NCBI GenBank assembly: GCA_029260015.1
Contig: JAJDEB010000036.1
Coordinates: 62,001 to 126,000 of the forward strand
From: Phycisphaerae bacterium
Lineage (GTDB): Bacteria > Planctomycetota > Phycisphaerae > UBA1845
Length of the DNA stretch: 64,000 bases
Direction: 5' to 3'
A program made the translations under genes and the position numbers. The notes under the pieces are model-generated. The model was given only the letters and a program-made list of their open reading frames with translations. It was not told the DNA's origin and made no database searches. Positions 38,843 through 48,673 of this stretch are shown piece by piece. Each line of letters opens with the position of its first letter. Positions within the stretch are counted from its first letter, which is position 1.

Positions 38843-39679
38843 TCAAACATTGCGAACGGAAAATATCTCGATGTCCTGGGTACACGCAGCCACCCACGCA
38901 CCGTCGGACACATCGCTGAGGATTGGCCATTCGCAATTCGGCATGAGGCGTTGGACCTGAGACTCATGAGCTGCAAGGGCGGCTAGTTTCTGATCGCGCT
39001 CGCTGGAGATATCGACGCAGACGTTGAATTCGCGGTACATCCGCATCGGTCTGAGAACAGCATTGGCGACAGCTCGAATGGGCGATCGCACGATTCGCTT
39101 GTCCGGTCGCACCCAAGGCCAATGGTGCCAGAACCACACGGCATACTCGACGATGCGCGGCGTTTGCTTGAGAGTGTTCAAAGCGTCCATGACAAATTGA
39201 TAGGTGGCCAAGTGATCATCAGGACCGTCGTACCGCGAAGGAACGTAAACTTCTTCTGGGCACAAACGCGCGAGGATGTCGCGAACTTGCTCGGTGCCTT
39301 CATCACGATGCTCATTAAGCTTTCCATCTGGAAGGTCGAATATCGACACGCGATCTGCAGCGACACCGAGAACTCTCGCCGCATTCAGCGCTTCCGTTTC
39401 GCGCAGCGCGATCAGATCGCTGACCTCCATCATACCGGCATGCGATCGACGACCATTGGTCATGAACACAATGTCAACATCTGCACCGTGTGCGATCTTC
39501 TTAATGATGGTTCCGCCACACCCCAAGACTTCATCATCTTGATGCGGCGCGAATACGATTGCTCTTTTTGAATATTCAGGTAATTCCGGACGCCTGCGCA
39601 TGATCGAGTGCAACCGCTTACGACGGCGACGCGCAAAGAATCCCGTCGGTGCACAATGATCAATCGCTGATGAGTTCAT
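38843..39679 (-). CDS. PIG-L family deacetylase
   Basis: A 278-residue LmbE/PIG-L type zinc hydrolase that removes acetyl groups from N-acetylglucosamine-like sugars. The N-terminal metal motif reads APHQDDEVLGCGG (His46, Asp48, Asp49), with Gln in place of the usual Pro. A second conserved block is YVPSRYDGPDDHLATY. The start codon lies within the end of the glycosyltransferase gene (20-base overlap). In this context it probably de-N-acetylates a sugar of the polysaccharide or its lipid-linked precursor (inference). Confidence 0.92.
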   Translation of the reverse strand: MNSSAIDHCAPTGFFARRRRKRLHSIMRRRPELPEYSKRAIVFAPHQDDEVLGCGGTIIKKIAHGADVDIVFMTNGRRSHAGMMEVSDLIALRETEALNAARVLGVAADRVSIFDLPDGKLNEHRDEGTEQVRDILARLCPEEVYVPSRYDGPDDHLATYQFVMDALNTLKQTPRIVEYAVWFWHHWPWVRPDKRIVRSPIRAVANAVLRPMRMYREFNVCVDISSERDQKLAALAAHESQVQRLMPNCEWPILSDVSDGAWVAACTQDIEIFSVRNV

Positions 39680-40907
39680 CGTATCGTTTGTCTATCGTCG
39701 TCGCGATTTGGTCCCAAGAGAACTGCTTAAGAACGCGAGACCGGCCCGCCGCCCCCATTGCCTTGCGCTTCGTCGCGTCCTCAAGAACCTCACACACCCC
39801 GACGGCCAATGCCTTCGGATCATCCGGGGCCACCAGCAACCCGGTTTCGCCCGGTTGCACGATTTCGGTCATGCCACCAATCCTAGCCGCCACGACCGGC
39901 GTTTCGCAGGCCATCGCCTCGACCAGGCTCATGCCAAATGCCTCGCTCAGTGACGGATTGACCAGCACGTCAGCCGACCGATATCGCTCGACCAATTCCG
40001 CCTGAGGCAATCCCCCAATGAAATTGACGCGACCGGCTGCCTCGGCTGAACACCCCTCCCGCAACTGTTGTCCGTAATCGCCCTCATAAAATCGGGCCAG
40101 CGCTCTGACCCGATCGTCATCGCTCAGTCCGATGATAAACTCGATCGGTGCGGAACCCTCCGGGCCAACAACGTCCAATAAAGCATTCGGCACACGACGG
40201 GCGATTTCATTAAACGCTTCGATCAAAACATGAACGCCCTTCTCAGGAGACAAGCGACCGACGAACAAGATGCGTTGGACTTCAGAAGTATCCGGTGTGG
40301 TGGTGATCGGCTGGGCTGAGAACGTTTCAGTGTTGACGCCATTGTAAACACAATGGCACTTGTGCGCATGCTGCGGCTGCTTCTGGACAATTCGATCGAC
40401 GACATATTGACTGCACGCGTAAACCGCGTCGATATGGGACAGCGTCTTCGTTACCCACTCGGTGTCCAGTTGCGACAACCACTCGCAATGCATGTGTACG
40501 CAAATCTTCGCCTTGGGTAATGCCCGACGAATGATTGGCGCATATTGGGCGAAGTTATGGATGTGGACGATGTCTACAGGGTGAGCCTTCAGCGAGTCAG
40601 CCACCTGCCGGATATACGATCGATAATAAAGTCGCGACGCGAAGAATGGTTTACGATCCGACCAGATACCCGGAATCCGTCGAAGCAGTTTGTGTGCCAA
40701 AGGATCGGTGTCGGTTGCGATTCGCCGAAGCGTCAGGTTATCGGTTGACTGCGTGACCGACTGCTTCGAGCCGCGACGGGCATAGATATCAATGTGATTC
40801 CTTTGAGGCAGGCGGCTGGCGACTTCGTAAGTCCATATGGGAAGTGAACCCGATAAAGCGGAAAGGTCCATTGTGTCCCAGGGATGGTTGATGAAGGCGA
40901 CCGTCAT
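39660..40907 (-). CDS. Glycosyltransferase family 4 (GT-B)
   Basis: A 415-residue retaining glycosyltransferase. The C-terminal donor-binding half holds FVGRLSPEKGVHVLIEAF, the E-x7-E motif EAFGMSLVE and a GGMTEIVQPGETGLLV loop. The N-terminal half has a basic patch (RRGSKQ, LRRI) typical of membrane-associated acceptors. Its ATG overlaps the stop of the family 2 glycosyltransferase by ATGA, and its end overlaps the PIG-L gene, so the three are translated as a unit. Confidence 0.93.
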   Translation of the reverse strand: MTVAFINHPWDTMDLSALSGSLPIWTYEVASRLPQRNHIDIYARRGSKQSVTQSTDNLTLRRIATDTDPLAHKLLRRIPGIWSDRKPFFASRLYYRSYIRQVADSLKAHPVDIVHIHNFAQYAPIIRRALPKAKICVHMHCEWLSQLDTEWVTKTLSHIDAVYACSQYVVDRIVQKQPQHAHKCHCVYNGVNTETFSAQPITTTPDTSEVQRILFVGRLSPEKGVHVLIEAFNEIARRVPNALLDVVGPEGSAPIEFIIGLSDDDRVRALARFYEGDYGQQLREGCSAEAAGRVNFIGGLPQAELVERYRSADVLVNPSLSEAFGMSLVEAMACETPVVAARIGGMTEIVQPGETGLLVAPDDPKALAVGVCEVLEDATKRKAMGAAGRSRVLKQFSWDQIATTIDKRYDELISD

Positions 40908-41905
40908 CGGTCGGTCGGTCCTCCGCCGGAAGTTGAATGCGATACTGCGGAAGGCGGTTTCTGCAGATTCAGCTTGCGGCGTCTGCGTCCTTTCCAGGCG
41001 CCAACCAGATCGCGAACAAACTTACGCCGATAAGAAAGCGCCGATCGGATCAGATGCATCTGGCATCTAAAACGCTGCCATAATGATGTCGGGGTTCCGC
41101 CGATGGCGCGGAAGTATTCCCAGAACATCCGCCACGTCGGAAATACCATTCGCCCGGTTCGCTTCGTATCAAACCAGTCCGAGTAATCATAACGATCCTT
41201 CATCGCCTTCATCGATTGGGCGGCGTGTTCTCTTGGGAAAAACAACTCTTCGGGCACTTCATGAAAGCGTCCAAACAGCGCCACCCGCGCGAGCAGCACA
41301 CCGTCACCGTGCGGATAGTTCCCGATCAACTCGGTGTTGTTGAGGACACTCATTCGATAAAGCCCAAACACTTCGTAACACTTATACCCAACGTGTCCGC
41401 GAACCACTTCGCCATATCGGACATGCGCTTCGGGCGAATCGGTCTTTAACCTGATCGGATAGGGATCCTGCTTCTCACCCTGGTCATTGATGACCCGCGG
41501 CTTGGGACAGACCAATACCGCCGATGAATCACTATCAAGGACGTCAACGCAGGATTGCAGAAACTCGGGCGCGCACAAATCATCATGGGCCGCCCATTTG
41601 AAGTATGCTCCATCTGCCAACTGAACGGTCCGATTAAAATTCCACGCTGCACCGTGGTTGATGTCGGTCCGGTAGTAGCGAATGCGCGAATCCTGTTCGG
41701 CATACCGGCGGCAGATTTGCATGGTCGAATCAGTCGAACCGTTATCGGAAATAATGATTTCAAAATCAGAAAAGGTCTGACCCAGTAGCGAGTCGAGGCA
41801 CAGTGCAAGGTAACGCTCGCCGTTGTAGACCGGCACACCGACGCTAACTTTGGGGGTGTGGTGACCCTTCCCCGTTTTTGAATCAACTGAATTGGCTGGA
41901 GACAT
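40904..41905 (-). CDS. Glycosyltransferase family 2 (GT-A)
   Basis: A 333-residue glycosyltransferase opening with the GT-A signature VSVGVPVYNGERYLALCLDSLL, then IIISDNGSTDST, and a metal-site region AHDDLCAPEFL. The tail is basic (WKGRRRRKLN), suggesting contact with the membrane. It is coupled downstream to the family 4 enzyme by ATGA. The sugar specificity cannot be read from the sequence. Confidence 0.93.
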   Translation of the reverse strand: MSPANSVDSKTGKGHHTPKVSVGVPVYNGERYLALCLDSLLGQTFSDFEIIISDNGSTDSTMQICRRYAEQDSRIRYYRTDINHGAAWNFNRTVQLADGAYFKWAAHDDLCAPEFLQSCVDVLDSDSSAVLVCPKPRVINDQGEKQDPYPIRLKTDSPEAHVRYGEVVRGHVGYKCYEVFGLYRMSVLNNTELIGNYPHGDGVLLARVALFGRFHEVPEELFFPREHAAQSMKAMKDRYDYSDWFDTKRTGRMVFPTWRMFWEYFRAIGGTPTSLWQRFRCQMHLIRSALSYRRKFVRDLVGAWKGRRRRKLNLQKPPSAVSHSTSGGGPTDR

Positions 41906-41955
41906 CGATACTATTCATAACCCCCGGGCGTGTGGGCGATGTTGCCCCATACCCG

Positions 41956-43068
41956 TCAAGACCCCATGACTTCACGAATCGCCTGAGACATACGCTTCTG
42001 CGTCACTTCCCAGGTGAATTCCCTCGCGACGCGTTCGCGCGCCCGACACCCCATCATAGCGCAAAGTTTGGAATTCGCGACTAATTTTTCCAGCGCCCCT
42101 GCCAGAGCGGTAATGTCAAACGGCTCTACCAGGAACCCGGTTACTCCGTTTTCGACCAAGTCGCGCGGCGCACCAAGGTTCAAAGCGACGACCGGTAACC
42201 CCGCGTTCATCGCCTCCAGATACACCAACCCGAACGGTTCGCGGAGGCTGGGCATACAAAAGCAGCACGCCTCGGCCATGAGTTCCCCCACCCGTTCAAG
42301 CGGTACGACGCCAAGGACTTCGACGCCCGGTTGGGCAATATCGGGCTCACATCCAACTATGATCAGGCGCGCGTCGGGCTGCGTTTCTCTGACGCGGGCA
42401 AAGGCCTCGACCAGTTGCGGACCGCCCTTTCGTTCCCAATCGAAACCGACAAATAGAATACTCTTGGAAGGTTCCACATCGTCCGAATCGATGACGGACT
42501 TTCGGGCATTGAAACCCGCCCCGACACATCGGACTCGATCCGCGGGGACGTTGTAAAATTCGATCAGCGAATCGCTGACATGCGTGCTCATCGTAAAGAT
42601 AAGCGCCGCGTCTTCAATCAGCGCCCGTTCAGCTGGCAGCCAGTCTTCCCATCGTTTGATCGCGACATCGCCATCGGGATAGTAATGATTGGTTAGAATG
42701 GCATGGTCTGTATAAATGAAATTGGGTTTGCCCGTCGGCGGAATCGGAAAGAGGGTTTGAAACGTCAGCGTACAGTCGAACGTATGACGATCACAGGTCT
42801 TGCGAATCTCATTTTCAAGCCGAGTCAGGTTTGACCGTGAACGAAGGGCAATCTGCCGATAACTGCGCCGTGCTTCGTTGATGCCCATTGAAGCACTGGC
42901 TTTGACGAGCTCGGGCAGCGCTTTGAGTTTGTCCGCAACGTTTTCGAAGTACCCCTCATCCAAATCGCGGCGCGTGATAACGTCGTCGGGCGAGCCTGCT
43001 TCCCAAGCATCGAGCAAAGACCCCGAAATGCCCGAAAACAATCCACGTTGAAGTGCGAGAATCTGCAT
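41956..43068 (-). CDS. Glycosyltransferase family 1/4 (GT-B)
   Basis: A 370-residue enzyme, started at the ATG at 43068 (MQILALQRGLFSGISG); a further ATG lies at 43095. The C-terminal half contains ILFVGFDWERKGGPQLVEAF, E-x7-E motif EPFGLVYLE and GVTGFLVEPFD. The N-terminal half is more distinctive, with FIYTDHAILTNHYYPDGD and FTMSTHVSDSLIEFYNVP. It is the first gene of the glycosyltransferase group and is divergent from the large lipoprotein gene at 43.5 kb. Confidence 0.92.
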   Translation of the reverse strand: MQILALQRGLFSGISGSLLDAWEAGSPDDVITRRDLDEGYFENVADKLKALPELVKASASMGINEARRSYRQIALRSRSNLTRLENEIRKTCDRHTFDCTLTFQTLFPIPPTGKPNFIYTDHAILTNHYYPDGDVAIKRWEDWLPAERALIEDAALIFTMSTHVSDSLIEFYNVPADRVRCVGAGFNARKSVIDSDDVEPSKSILFVGFDWERKGGPQLVEAFARVRETQPDARLIIVGCEPDIAQPGVEVLGVVPLERVGELMAEACCFCMPSLREPFGLVYLEAMNAGLPVVALNLGAPRDLVENGVTGFLVEPFDITALAGALEKLVANSKLCAMMGCRARERVAREFTWEVTQKRMSQAIREVMGS

Positions 43069-43535
43069 AACCGTTGTTCTTGCCACCATTCCCAAAACAG
43101 CAACGAATATCCAAACGTTGCGTCAAACAATCAACCACCACCCATGTTTTTGACGGGGAACGTCAGTCTGAACATGAGATGAAAACGCTGACTTAAATCA
43201 AGTTTAACCGGAATCCTAGCACCGTGCCTTAACCTTGTTTAAAGGGAGAATTCTTTCTTTTTCGGCCCCAGAATTTGGGGTGAAATACTTCCGAAATCGC
43301 AAAGTCAGATACCCCCACGGTTTATTGGTCGCTCGACCGCAATCGGCATTTTTTGCCGGTGATTATCGCTGGTTACCCCCCATGAACTGATCCGATGGGT
43401 TCCTGCCTGCGGCGTGACTCTTGCCCCGTTCACCCAGCGAATTGTAGGTTCCAAGAAGTATTGGGGGAAAGAGTCTCGCCAAGCTGTACCCAGCGCGAAC
43501 CATCGCGCCACCAAGAGGCACATTAGGAGCAAAAT
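43069..43535. other. Divergent intergenic region with two small hairpins
   Basis: About 467 bases between the minus-strand glycosyltransferase gene and the plus-strand lipoprotein gene. It must hold both promoters. Two adjacent perfect short hairpins are visible, GGTCG-CT-CGACC at 43327-43338 and CGGCA-TTTTT-TGCCG at 43344-43358, plus CCCCA/TGGGG near 43267-43281. No known RNA family was recognised. Confidence 0.4.
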
Positions 43536-46500
43536 ATGAAACCGTTCAAAGACCGTCTAGGTCTGCGCCCACTTGGTGCGGCCTGTCTTGCGATCTTTAT
43601 TTCGTCGAACACCGGCTGTCAGTCAATGACTGAATCTGCCAGCAAGGACGAATCCAACAGCAATGCGGATGCCTCCGCAAGCACTGGCACCGAAGACGAT
43701 CGCGAAGTCGAATTCTCGACGCTCGTCGAGGATGACGTTGACGACGATGTAGACGACGAGTTCACCGACGAAGAACTCACGGAATTGGCACAAGAAACCC
43801 CGCCAGTAGGCAGCGTCTTAATTCCAGTGACCGACAGCAATGGCAATTCAGGCGTTTACAGCATTCTGGCTCAGCCGATCAGCCCTACGGTACCTGATAC
43901 CTGGTCATTTGCTATCCAGCCGGTCGATCCAGTCAAACGCAAACGATTGAGTTATGCCTGGAATTTTGGCGACTCAGGTCGAGTCGAACACGGCCAGCGT
44001 ACCACCCATGTTTTCGCCGAACCCGGTGAATACGAAATCACGGTGTCCGGTTTTGAACGTGCTCAGTCGTCTTCGGTTTTTTCCAGCTCAAGCCAGGGCT
44101 CGGACGAGCCTGTGTTTGAACTGCAGTTCGTCATCGAGGTTGAAGCACTCGACGTTTCGGAATGCGACGAAGACGCCGACTGTGACGACGGCTTGTTCTG
44201 CAATGGTGCCGAAGCCTGCAACGGCGGCCAATGCGTATCAGGCGATGGTCCATGCGGTGACGACGATTGCGATGAAGATACCGACACCTGCATCGCTGAA
44301 GAGGAACCGGAAGAACCAGATGGTCCGGGCGGTCCTGGAGGTCCGGGTGGCCCGACGGGTGGCTGCACGTCAGACGCAGAATGCGACGACGGTGACTTCT
44401 GCAACGGTGACGAATCGTGCGTCAACGGCGCATGCGTTGACGGTGATGTCCCCTGCCCAAATGGCGGCTGTAACGAAACCATTGATGCCTGCTCAGACGT
44501 GCTCATCGCAGTGGGTGACCAGTGGCATTACCAAAAAGGTCTTTCGGGTACGCCTTCAGTCGGTTGGACTGATACGTTCTTCAACGATGGCAACTGGTTG
44601 GTTGGCCCGACCGGAATCGGTTATGGCGACGGTGACGATGCCACGATCCTTTCCGACATGGCCGGCAACTATGTGACCGTTTACGCCCGCCGCAAATTCG
44701 AAATTCCGCAGGGTGCAGACGTTTCCGACCTCAAACTCGCCATTGACTATGACGACTCGTTTGTCGCCTACATCAACGGTACGGAAGTTGTCCGCCGCAA
44801 CATCGGCAACCCAGGGTCACCCGTCAACCGAGGCACTGAATCAGATTCCGGTCGGGAAGCGGGTGTTGTCGAAGAGATCAGCCTGCCAGTCGCAGGACTC
44901 CTGCTCAACGGGACGAACGTTCTCGCAATCGAAGTCCATAACTTCAACATTGCAAGTTCAGACCTGACGCTGATTCCGGCACTGTCGGTCGGAGATGCCG
45001 TCGCGTGCGATTCAGACTCGGACTGTGACGATGGATCGTTCTGCACCGGCGTCGAAAGCTGCGTCAATGGTGCGTGCCAACCCGGCACCGCGCCTTGCGA
45101 TGCCGACCAGTGCGATGAAGCTGGCGACTTCTGCTACGAATGCGGTTCAAATCTTGACTGTGACGACGGTGAATTCTGCAACGGTACCGAAACCTGCGAC
45201 GAAGGCCGCTGCTTTGTCGGTACGCCGCCATGCTCAGCCGACCTTTGCGACGAGGCCAACGAGTTCTGTGGTGAATGTTCACAGGACAGCGATTGCGACG
45301 ACGGTGCATTCTGCAACGGTGTCGAAGCCTGCGACGGCGGTTCGTGCGTCGTCGGTGTCGCTCCGTGTGATAACGCGTCGCTCTGCAATGAAGGCCTCGA
45401 CCGCTGCGACGAATGCGGTAACGATTCCGACTGCAACGACGGTGCATTCTGCAATGGTTCGGAAACCTGCAACAACGGTACCTGCAATGTTGGCACCGCG
45501 CCATGCGGTTCGGACCTGTGTGCGGAAGACCGCGACACCTGCGACGAATGCAGCAACGACAGCGACTGCACCGACAACTTATTCTGCAACGGTGCCGAGT
45601 ATTGTGATACCGGCGTCTGCATGGCTGGCAGCGAACCCTGCGACGATCCGTCAGCACCGGTTTGCAACGAAAGCGCCGACTCATGTGACGCTGAACCCAA
45701 TGGCGGTGGCTTCAATCAAGATTTTGAAGGTCTGTCGGATGGCAGCGATCCGGTTGACTGGTTCGACACTGGCGCCAACAACAGCCTGAGCCAAAACGAC
45801 GGACTGTTCAAAGTGCAGACGAGCGGCGGCGACAAGGTTCTCGGCACCACCTCGACGCAGACCAACATCCACTCGCACTACGTCGGTGACGGCAGCGAGA
45901 ACTGGACCGCGTACGAATTCACCGGACGCATGCGAGCCACCTCGTCTACCGGTGGTGTCGGTGTGACGTTCTTCTCAGGCTTCCCCAACAGCGATTCGTA
46001 TTACCGTCTTCGCGAATGGGGTGGCGGTACGTTCCACATCTCGCCACACGGAACGGACCTCACCGGTGGAACGAGCGATTCGGGCGTAAGCCTGAGCGCT
46101 GGCACCTGGTTCAACTTCCGCGTCGAACTGGAAGACACCGGTTCGCGAACGGAAATCCGAGCCAAGGTTTGGGCGGAAGGTTCCAACGAACCCAACAACT
46201 GGCAGATCAATTGCTACGACGACAACGGCACGCGTGCCACTCGTGGTACGGTTGGTGTGTGGGCAATGGGTGCTGGCGACAAGCAGTGGGATGACTTCGG
46301 TGCTACGTTCCTGAACTGCGACGAAGACTCCGACAATGACGGCGAACCCAACTGCAGCGACGGTTGCCCTGACGACGCCTCGAAACAGAGCGCGGGCCAG
46401 TGCGGCTGCGGTATCGCGGATTCCGACTCAGATGGTGACGGTGTCGCAAACTGTATTGACGAGTGCCCGGGACAAGCCGACGTTGACTCCGACGGTGACG

Positions 46501-48299
46501 ACACCCTCGACTGCAACGACGACTGCCCGAACGATGGCGACAAGACCGAACCCGGCGTATGTGGTTGCGGCGTTTCCGACGACGATTCGGACAATGACGG
46601 CGTTGCCGACTGCAACGATGTCTGTCCCGGTTTCGACGACAGCGTTGACTCCGACAACAACGGTACGCCAGACGGATGTCAGCCGTGTGGCAGCAATTCC
46701 GATTGCAGCGACGGTTTGTTCTGCAACGGTGTCGAAGTCTGCCAGAGCGGTTCATGCGTCGCCGGTAGCCTGCCTTGTGATTCAGACGAGTTCTGCAACG
46801 AATCAACCGATTCGTGTGATGCAGACGGTTGGCAAGCCCCGATCGGTATTCCCGAGCCCAGCTTCGGTGTCCGCGAGACGGTGGCCAACACTTATGGCAG
46901 CGATTCGTACTTCACGCACTGGGTCGATCGCAACCACTCGAGCGCGACCGACAGCAACAACCCGAACGGTTCGCCATCGAAACCACGCGTAACCGTCCCG
47001 ACCAACCTGCCAGCAGGTAGCGTCGTGGAACTGCGCGGTGGACCTTACGACTATTCATCCGGTGGCGACCTTCAAATGTCGGCCAACGGTACCGCGCAGC
47101 AGCCGGTGTTCGTCCGTGGTCCCCGCAACGGTCCACGACCGCGAATCACCCGCTCGGTGAATTTCGGCGGCAAATACATGATCGTCGAGAACATCGAGTT
47201 CGACGGGGCCAATGGTATGTTCACCGATGGTGGCGATCACCACATCGCCGTCCGTAACAGTGAATTCATCGGTGGTGGTGGTGCGGGCATCCTGATTATC
47301 TCGTGGGATGGCAGCACGATGCACGACATCGTGATCTCGAATTGCGTGATCCACGATTGGGGTGACTACCAGGCAAGCTTCGACCAAGACTTCCATGGCA
47401 TCAACGTCGGCCACAAGGTGAACAACATCTGGCTGCTCGACAATGAGTTATACCACAACAGTGGCGACGGTGTGCAGATCAATGGTGGACAGGGTGGCTG
47501 GTCTTCAACGCACCACATTTACCTCGGTCGCAACGAAGCCTGGGAGAACAAGCAGACCGGTTTCTGGGCGAAGCAGTCCAGCCATGTGATCATGTCGGAG
47601 AACATCGCTCATGGCAATCGTCCAAGCGACTCGTCGCTGCACGCAGCCGGCATGGGTGGCCAGTATGATCCGAACCCGATCTGGTTCCTCTACAACGAGA
47701 TCTACGATTGTGATACGGGCTTTGCACAGATGAGCGGTGATGGTGGCGGTGGTAACAGCTACTACATCGGGAACGTGATCCACGACTTGTACGACAGCAA
47801 CAACGACTTCAATGCCGGGACGGCATGGTCAAACGCAGCGTTCACGTTGATCGGCACGAACAACCGCTACATCATCAACAACACCGCGTACAACGTGCCA
47901 GCCGGCATCAACGGACCTGCGACCTATGGCAGCTATGTCATCGCGAACAACATCATCGCGAACATCAACGAACCGGGCGGGCGACATGTGATGCTCGAGT
48001 ATCCCGGCGCGGTGAACAACTCGTCGCTAACCAACTGCCTGTTCTATCAGAACGGTAGCGCGGTAGATATCCAGTGGGCCAACAGCTATCCGCAAGCCAC
48101 GAGTTTCTCGGGTACGTTTAGCGCCAACCCGATGTTCGTCAGCCCGGGTGCCGACAATTACTCCCTGCAGTCGGGCAGCCCAGCCGTCGGTGCAGGATCA
48201 TCCAGCGCCGAGAACAGCGTCTACAACACGTTCGAATCGACGTACGGCATAAGCATCCGCCCGGATCGAGCCACGGTAGACATCGGCGCCCCGTACTAA
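43536..48299 (+). CDS. Giant surface protein: PKD-like, Cys-rich, LamG-like and beta-helix domains
   Basis: A protein of 1587 residues with AGGAG six bases before the ATG. The N terminus looks like a lipoprotein signal (ACLAIFISSNTGC, Cys28) though the lipobox is not ideal. An acidic linker (DVDDDVDDEFTDEE) follows, then a PKD-like domain (about 120-210), Cys-rich units, a Gly/Pro stretch, a galactose-binding-like sandwich (320-485), seven or so Cys units (490-715), a LamG/DUF1080-like sandwich (720-925), thrombospondin-3-like DSDGDG repeats (930-1045), one more Cys unit, and a beta-helix paralogue (1098-1587) starting at QAPIGIPEPSFGV. Key beta-helix blocks are FDQDFHGINVG, NSGDGVQINGG and GGQYDP. 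It has no C-terminal sorting tail. Probably surface anchored by lipid; enzymatic or adhesive role unknown. Confidence 0.9.
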   Translation: MKPFKDRLGLRPLGAACLAIFISSNTGCQSMTESASKDESNSNADASASTGTEDDREVEFSTLVEDDVDDDVDDEFTDEELTELAQETPPVGSVLIPVTDSNGNSGVYSILAQPISPTVPDTWSFAIQPVDPVKRKRLSYAWNFGDSGRVEHGQRTTHVFAEPGEYEITVSGFERAQSSSVFSSSSQGSDEPVFELQFVIEVEALDVSECDEDADCDDGLFCNGAEACNGGQCVSGDGPCGDDDCDEDTDTCIAEEEPEEPDGPGGPGGPGGPTGGCTSDAECDDGDFCNGDESCVNGACVDGDVPCPNGGCNETIDACSDVLIAVGDQWHYQKGLSGTPSVGWTDTFFNDGNWLVGPTGIGYGDGDDATILSDMAGNYVTVYARRKFEIPQGADVSDLKLAIDYDDSFVAYINGTEVVRRNIGNPGSPVNRGTESDSGREAGVVEEISLPVAGLLLNGTNVLAIEVHNFNIASSDLTLIPALSVGDAVACDSDSDCDDGSFCTGVESCVNGACQPGTAPCDADQCDEAGDFCYECGSNLDCDDGEFCNGTETCDEGRCFVGTPPCSADLCDEANEFCGECSQDSDCDDGAFCNGVEACDGGSCVVGVAPCDNASLCNEGLDRCDECGNDSDCNDGAFCNGSETCNNGTCNVGTAPCGSDLCAEDRDTCDECSNDSDCTDNLFCNGAEYCDTGVCMAGSEPCDDPSAPVCNESADSCDAEPNGGGFNQDFEGLSDGSDPVDWFDTGANNSLSQNDGLFKVQTSGGDKVLGTTSTQTNIHSHYVGDGSENWTAYEFTGRMRATSSTGGVGVTFFSGFPNSDSYYRLREWGGGTFHISPHGTDLTGGTSDSGVSLSAGTWFNFRVELEDTGSRTEIRAKVWAEGSNEPNNWQINCYDDNGTRATRGTVGVWAMGAGDKQWDDFGATFLNCDEDSDNDGEPNCSDGCPDDASKQSAGQCGCGIADSDSDGDGVANCIDECPGQADVDSDGDDTLDCNDDCPNDGDKTEPGVCGCGVSDDDSDNDGVADCNDVCPGFDDSVDSDNNGTPDGCQPCGSNSDCSDGLFCNGVEVCQSGSCVAGSLPCDSDEFCNESTDSCDADGWQAPIGIPEPSFGVRETVANTYGSDSYFTHWVDRNHSSATDSNNPNGSPSKPRVTVPTNLPAGSVVELRGGPYDYSSGGDLQMSANGTAQQPVFVRGPRNGPRPRITRSVNFGGKYMIVENIEFDGANGMFTDGGDHHIAVRNSEFIGGGGAGILIISWDGSTMHDIVISNCVIHDWGDYQASFDQDFHGINVGHKVNNIWLLDNELYHNSGDGVQINGGQGGWSSTHHIYLGRNEAWENKQTGFWAKQSSHVIMSENIAHGNRPSDSSLHAAGMGGQYDPNPIWFLYNEIYDCDTGFAQMSGDGGGGNSYYIGNVIHDLYDSNNDFNAGTAWSNAAFTLIGTNNRYIINNTAYNVPAGINGPATYGSYVIANNIIANINEPGGRHVMLEYPGAVNNSSLTNCLFYQNGSAVDIQWANSYPQATSFSGTFSANPMFVSPGADNYSLQSGSPAVGAGSSSAENSVYNTFESTYGISIRPDRATVDIGAPY

Positions 48300-48343
48300 C
48301 AAGGCACCAAGAGCAGTATCAATCAAGCACCTTTCATGATGCG

Positions 48344-48378
48344 GGGCCGGGCGAATCATCGCCTGGCCCTGCTTTTTT
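48344..48378 (+). terminator. Rho-independent terminator after the giant surface protein gene
   Basis: The hairpin GGGCCGGGCGA-ATCA-TCGCCTGGCCC is followed by TGCTTTTTT. It starts 45 bases after the stop codon at 48299. Confidence 0.9.
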
Positions 48379-48431
48379 GGTTGCAACTTGCGTCCCTTCA
48401 CCGCCGCCCATACAAAACTATACATCTTATG

Positions 48432-48580
48432 GTCATTCCCGCGCACGCGGGAATCCAGGCGCGTGCGTCAGACCTGCCCAAAACGCCACAGGCCCGGGAA
48501 GCCTCAATGCGACCAATTGCGTTGGACAAACGATTGGCGTTTCTTGCGTAATTCTGGATTCCCGCGTGCGCGGGAATGAC
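48432..48580. repeat. REPIN-like paired palindrome 3
   Basis: Two perfect inverted arms of 27 bp (48432-48458 and 48554-48580) enclose 95 bp. Each arm folds as ATTCCCGCG-CA-CGCGGGAAT. The GTCATTCCCGCG...GGGAATCCAG arm resembles a widespread class of bacterial interspersed palindromes (for example dRS3-like repeats). It lies in the gap between a terminator and the next gene and also creates a spurious upstream extension of that gene's frame. Confidence 0.9.
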
Positions 48581-48673
48581 GGGAGAGCACAAGAGTCTGA
48601 CGATTCCCAGCCGAGTGCTTTCCGAGTAAGCTCAAATCTCGAAAACCACAATCGGACGCCGGAATTTGACAAC

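Noticed and set aside
38654-38986. Short plus-strand open frame in the 38.4-38.8 kb gap
   Set aside because: It overlaps the PIG-L gene end on the other strand, with no ribosome binding site and no recognisable product.
43264-43281. CCCCA-GAATT-TGGGG hairpin as a terminator
   Set aside because: No T-run follows it on either strand, and it lies in a divergent promoter region where no transcript needs to end.
48377-48673. Upstream 99-codon extension of the 48.7 kb membrane protein
   Set aside because: It reads through the palindromic repeat. The ATG at 48674 precedes the membrane helix directly.
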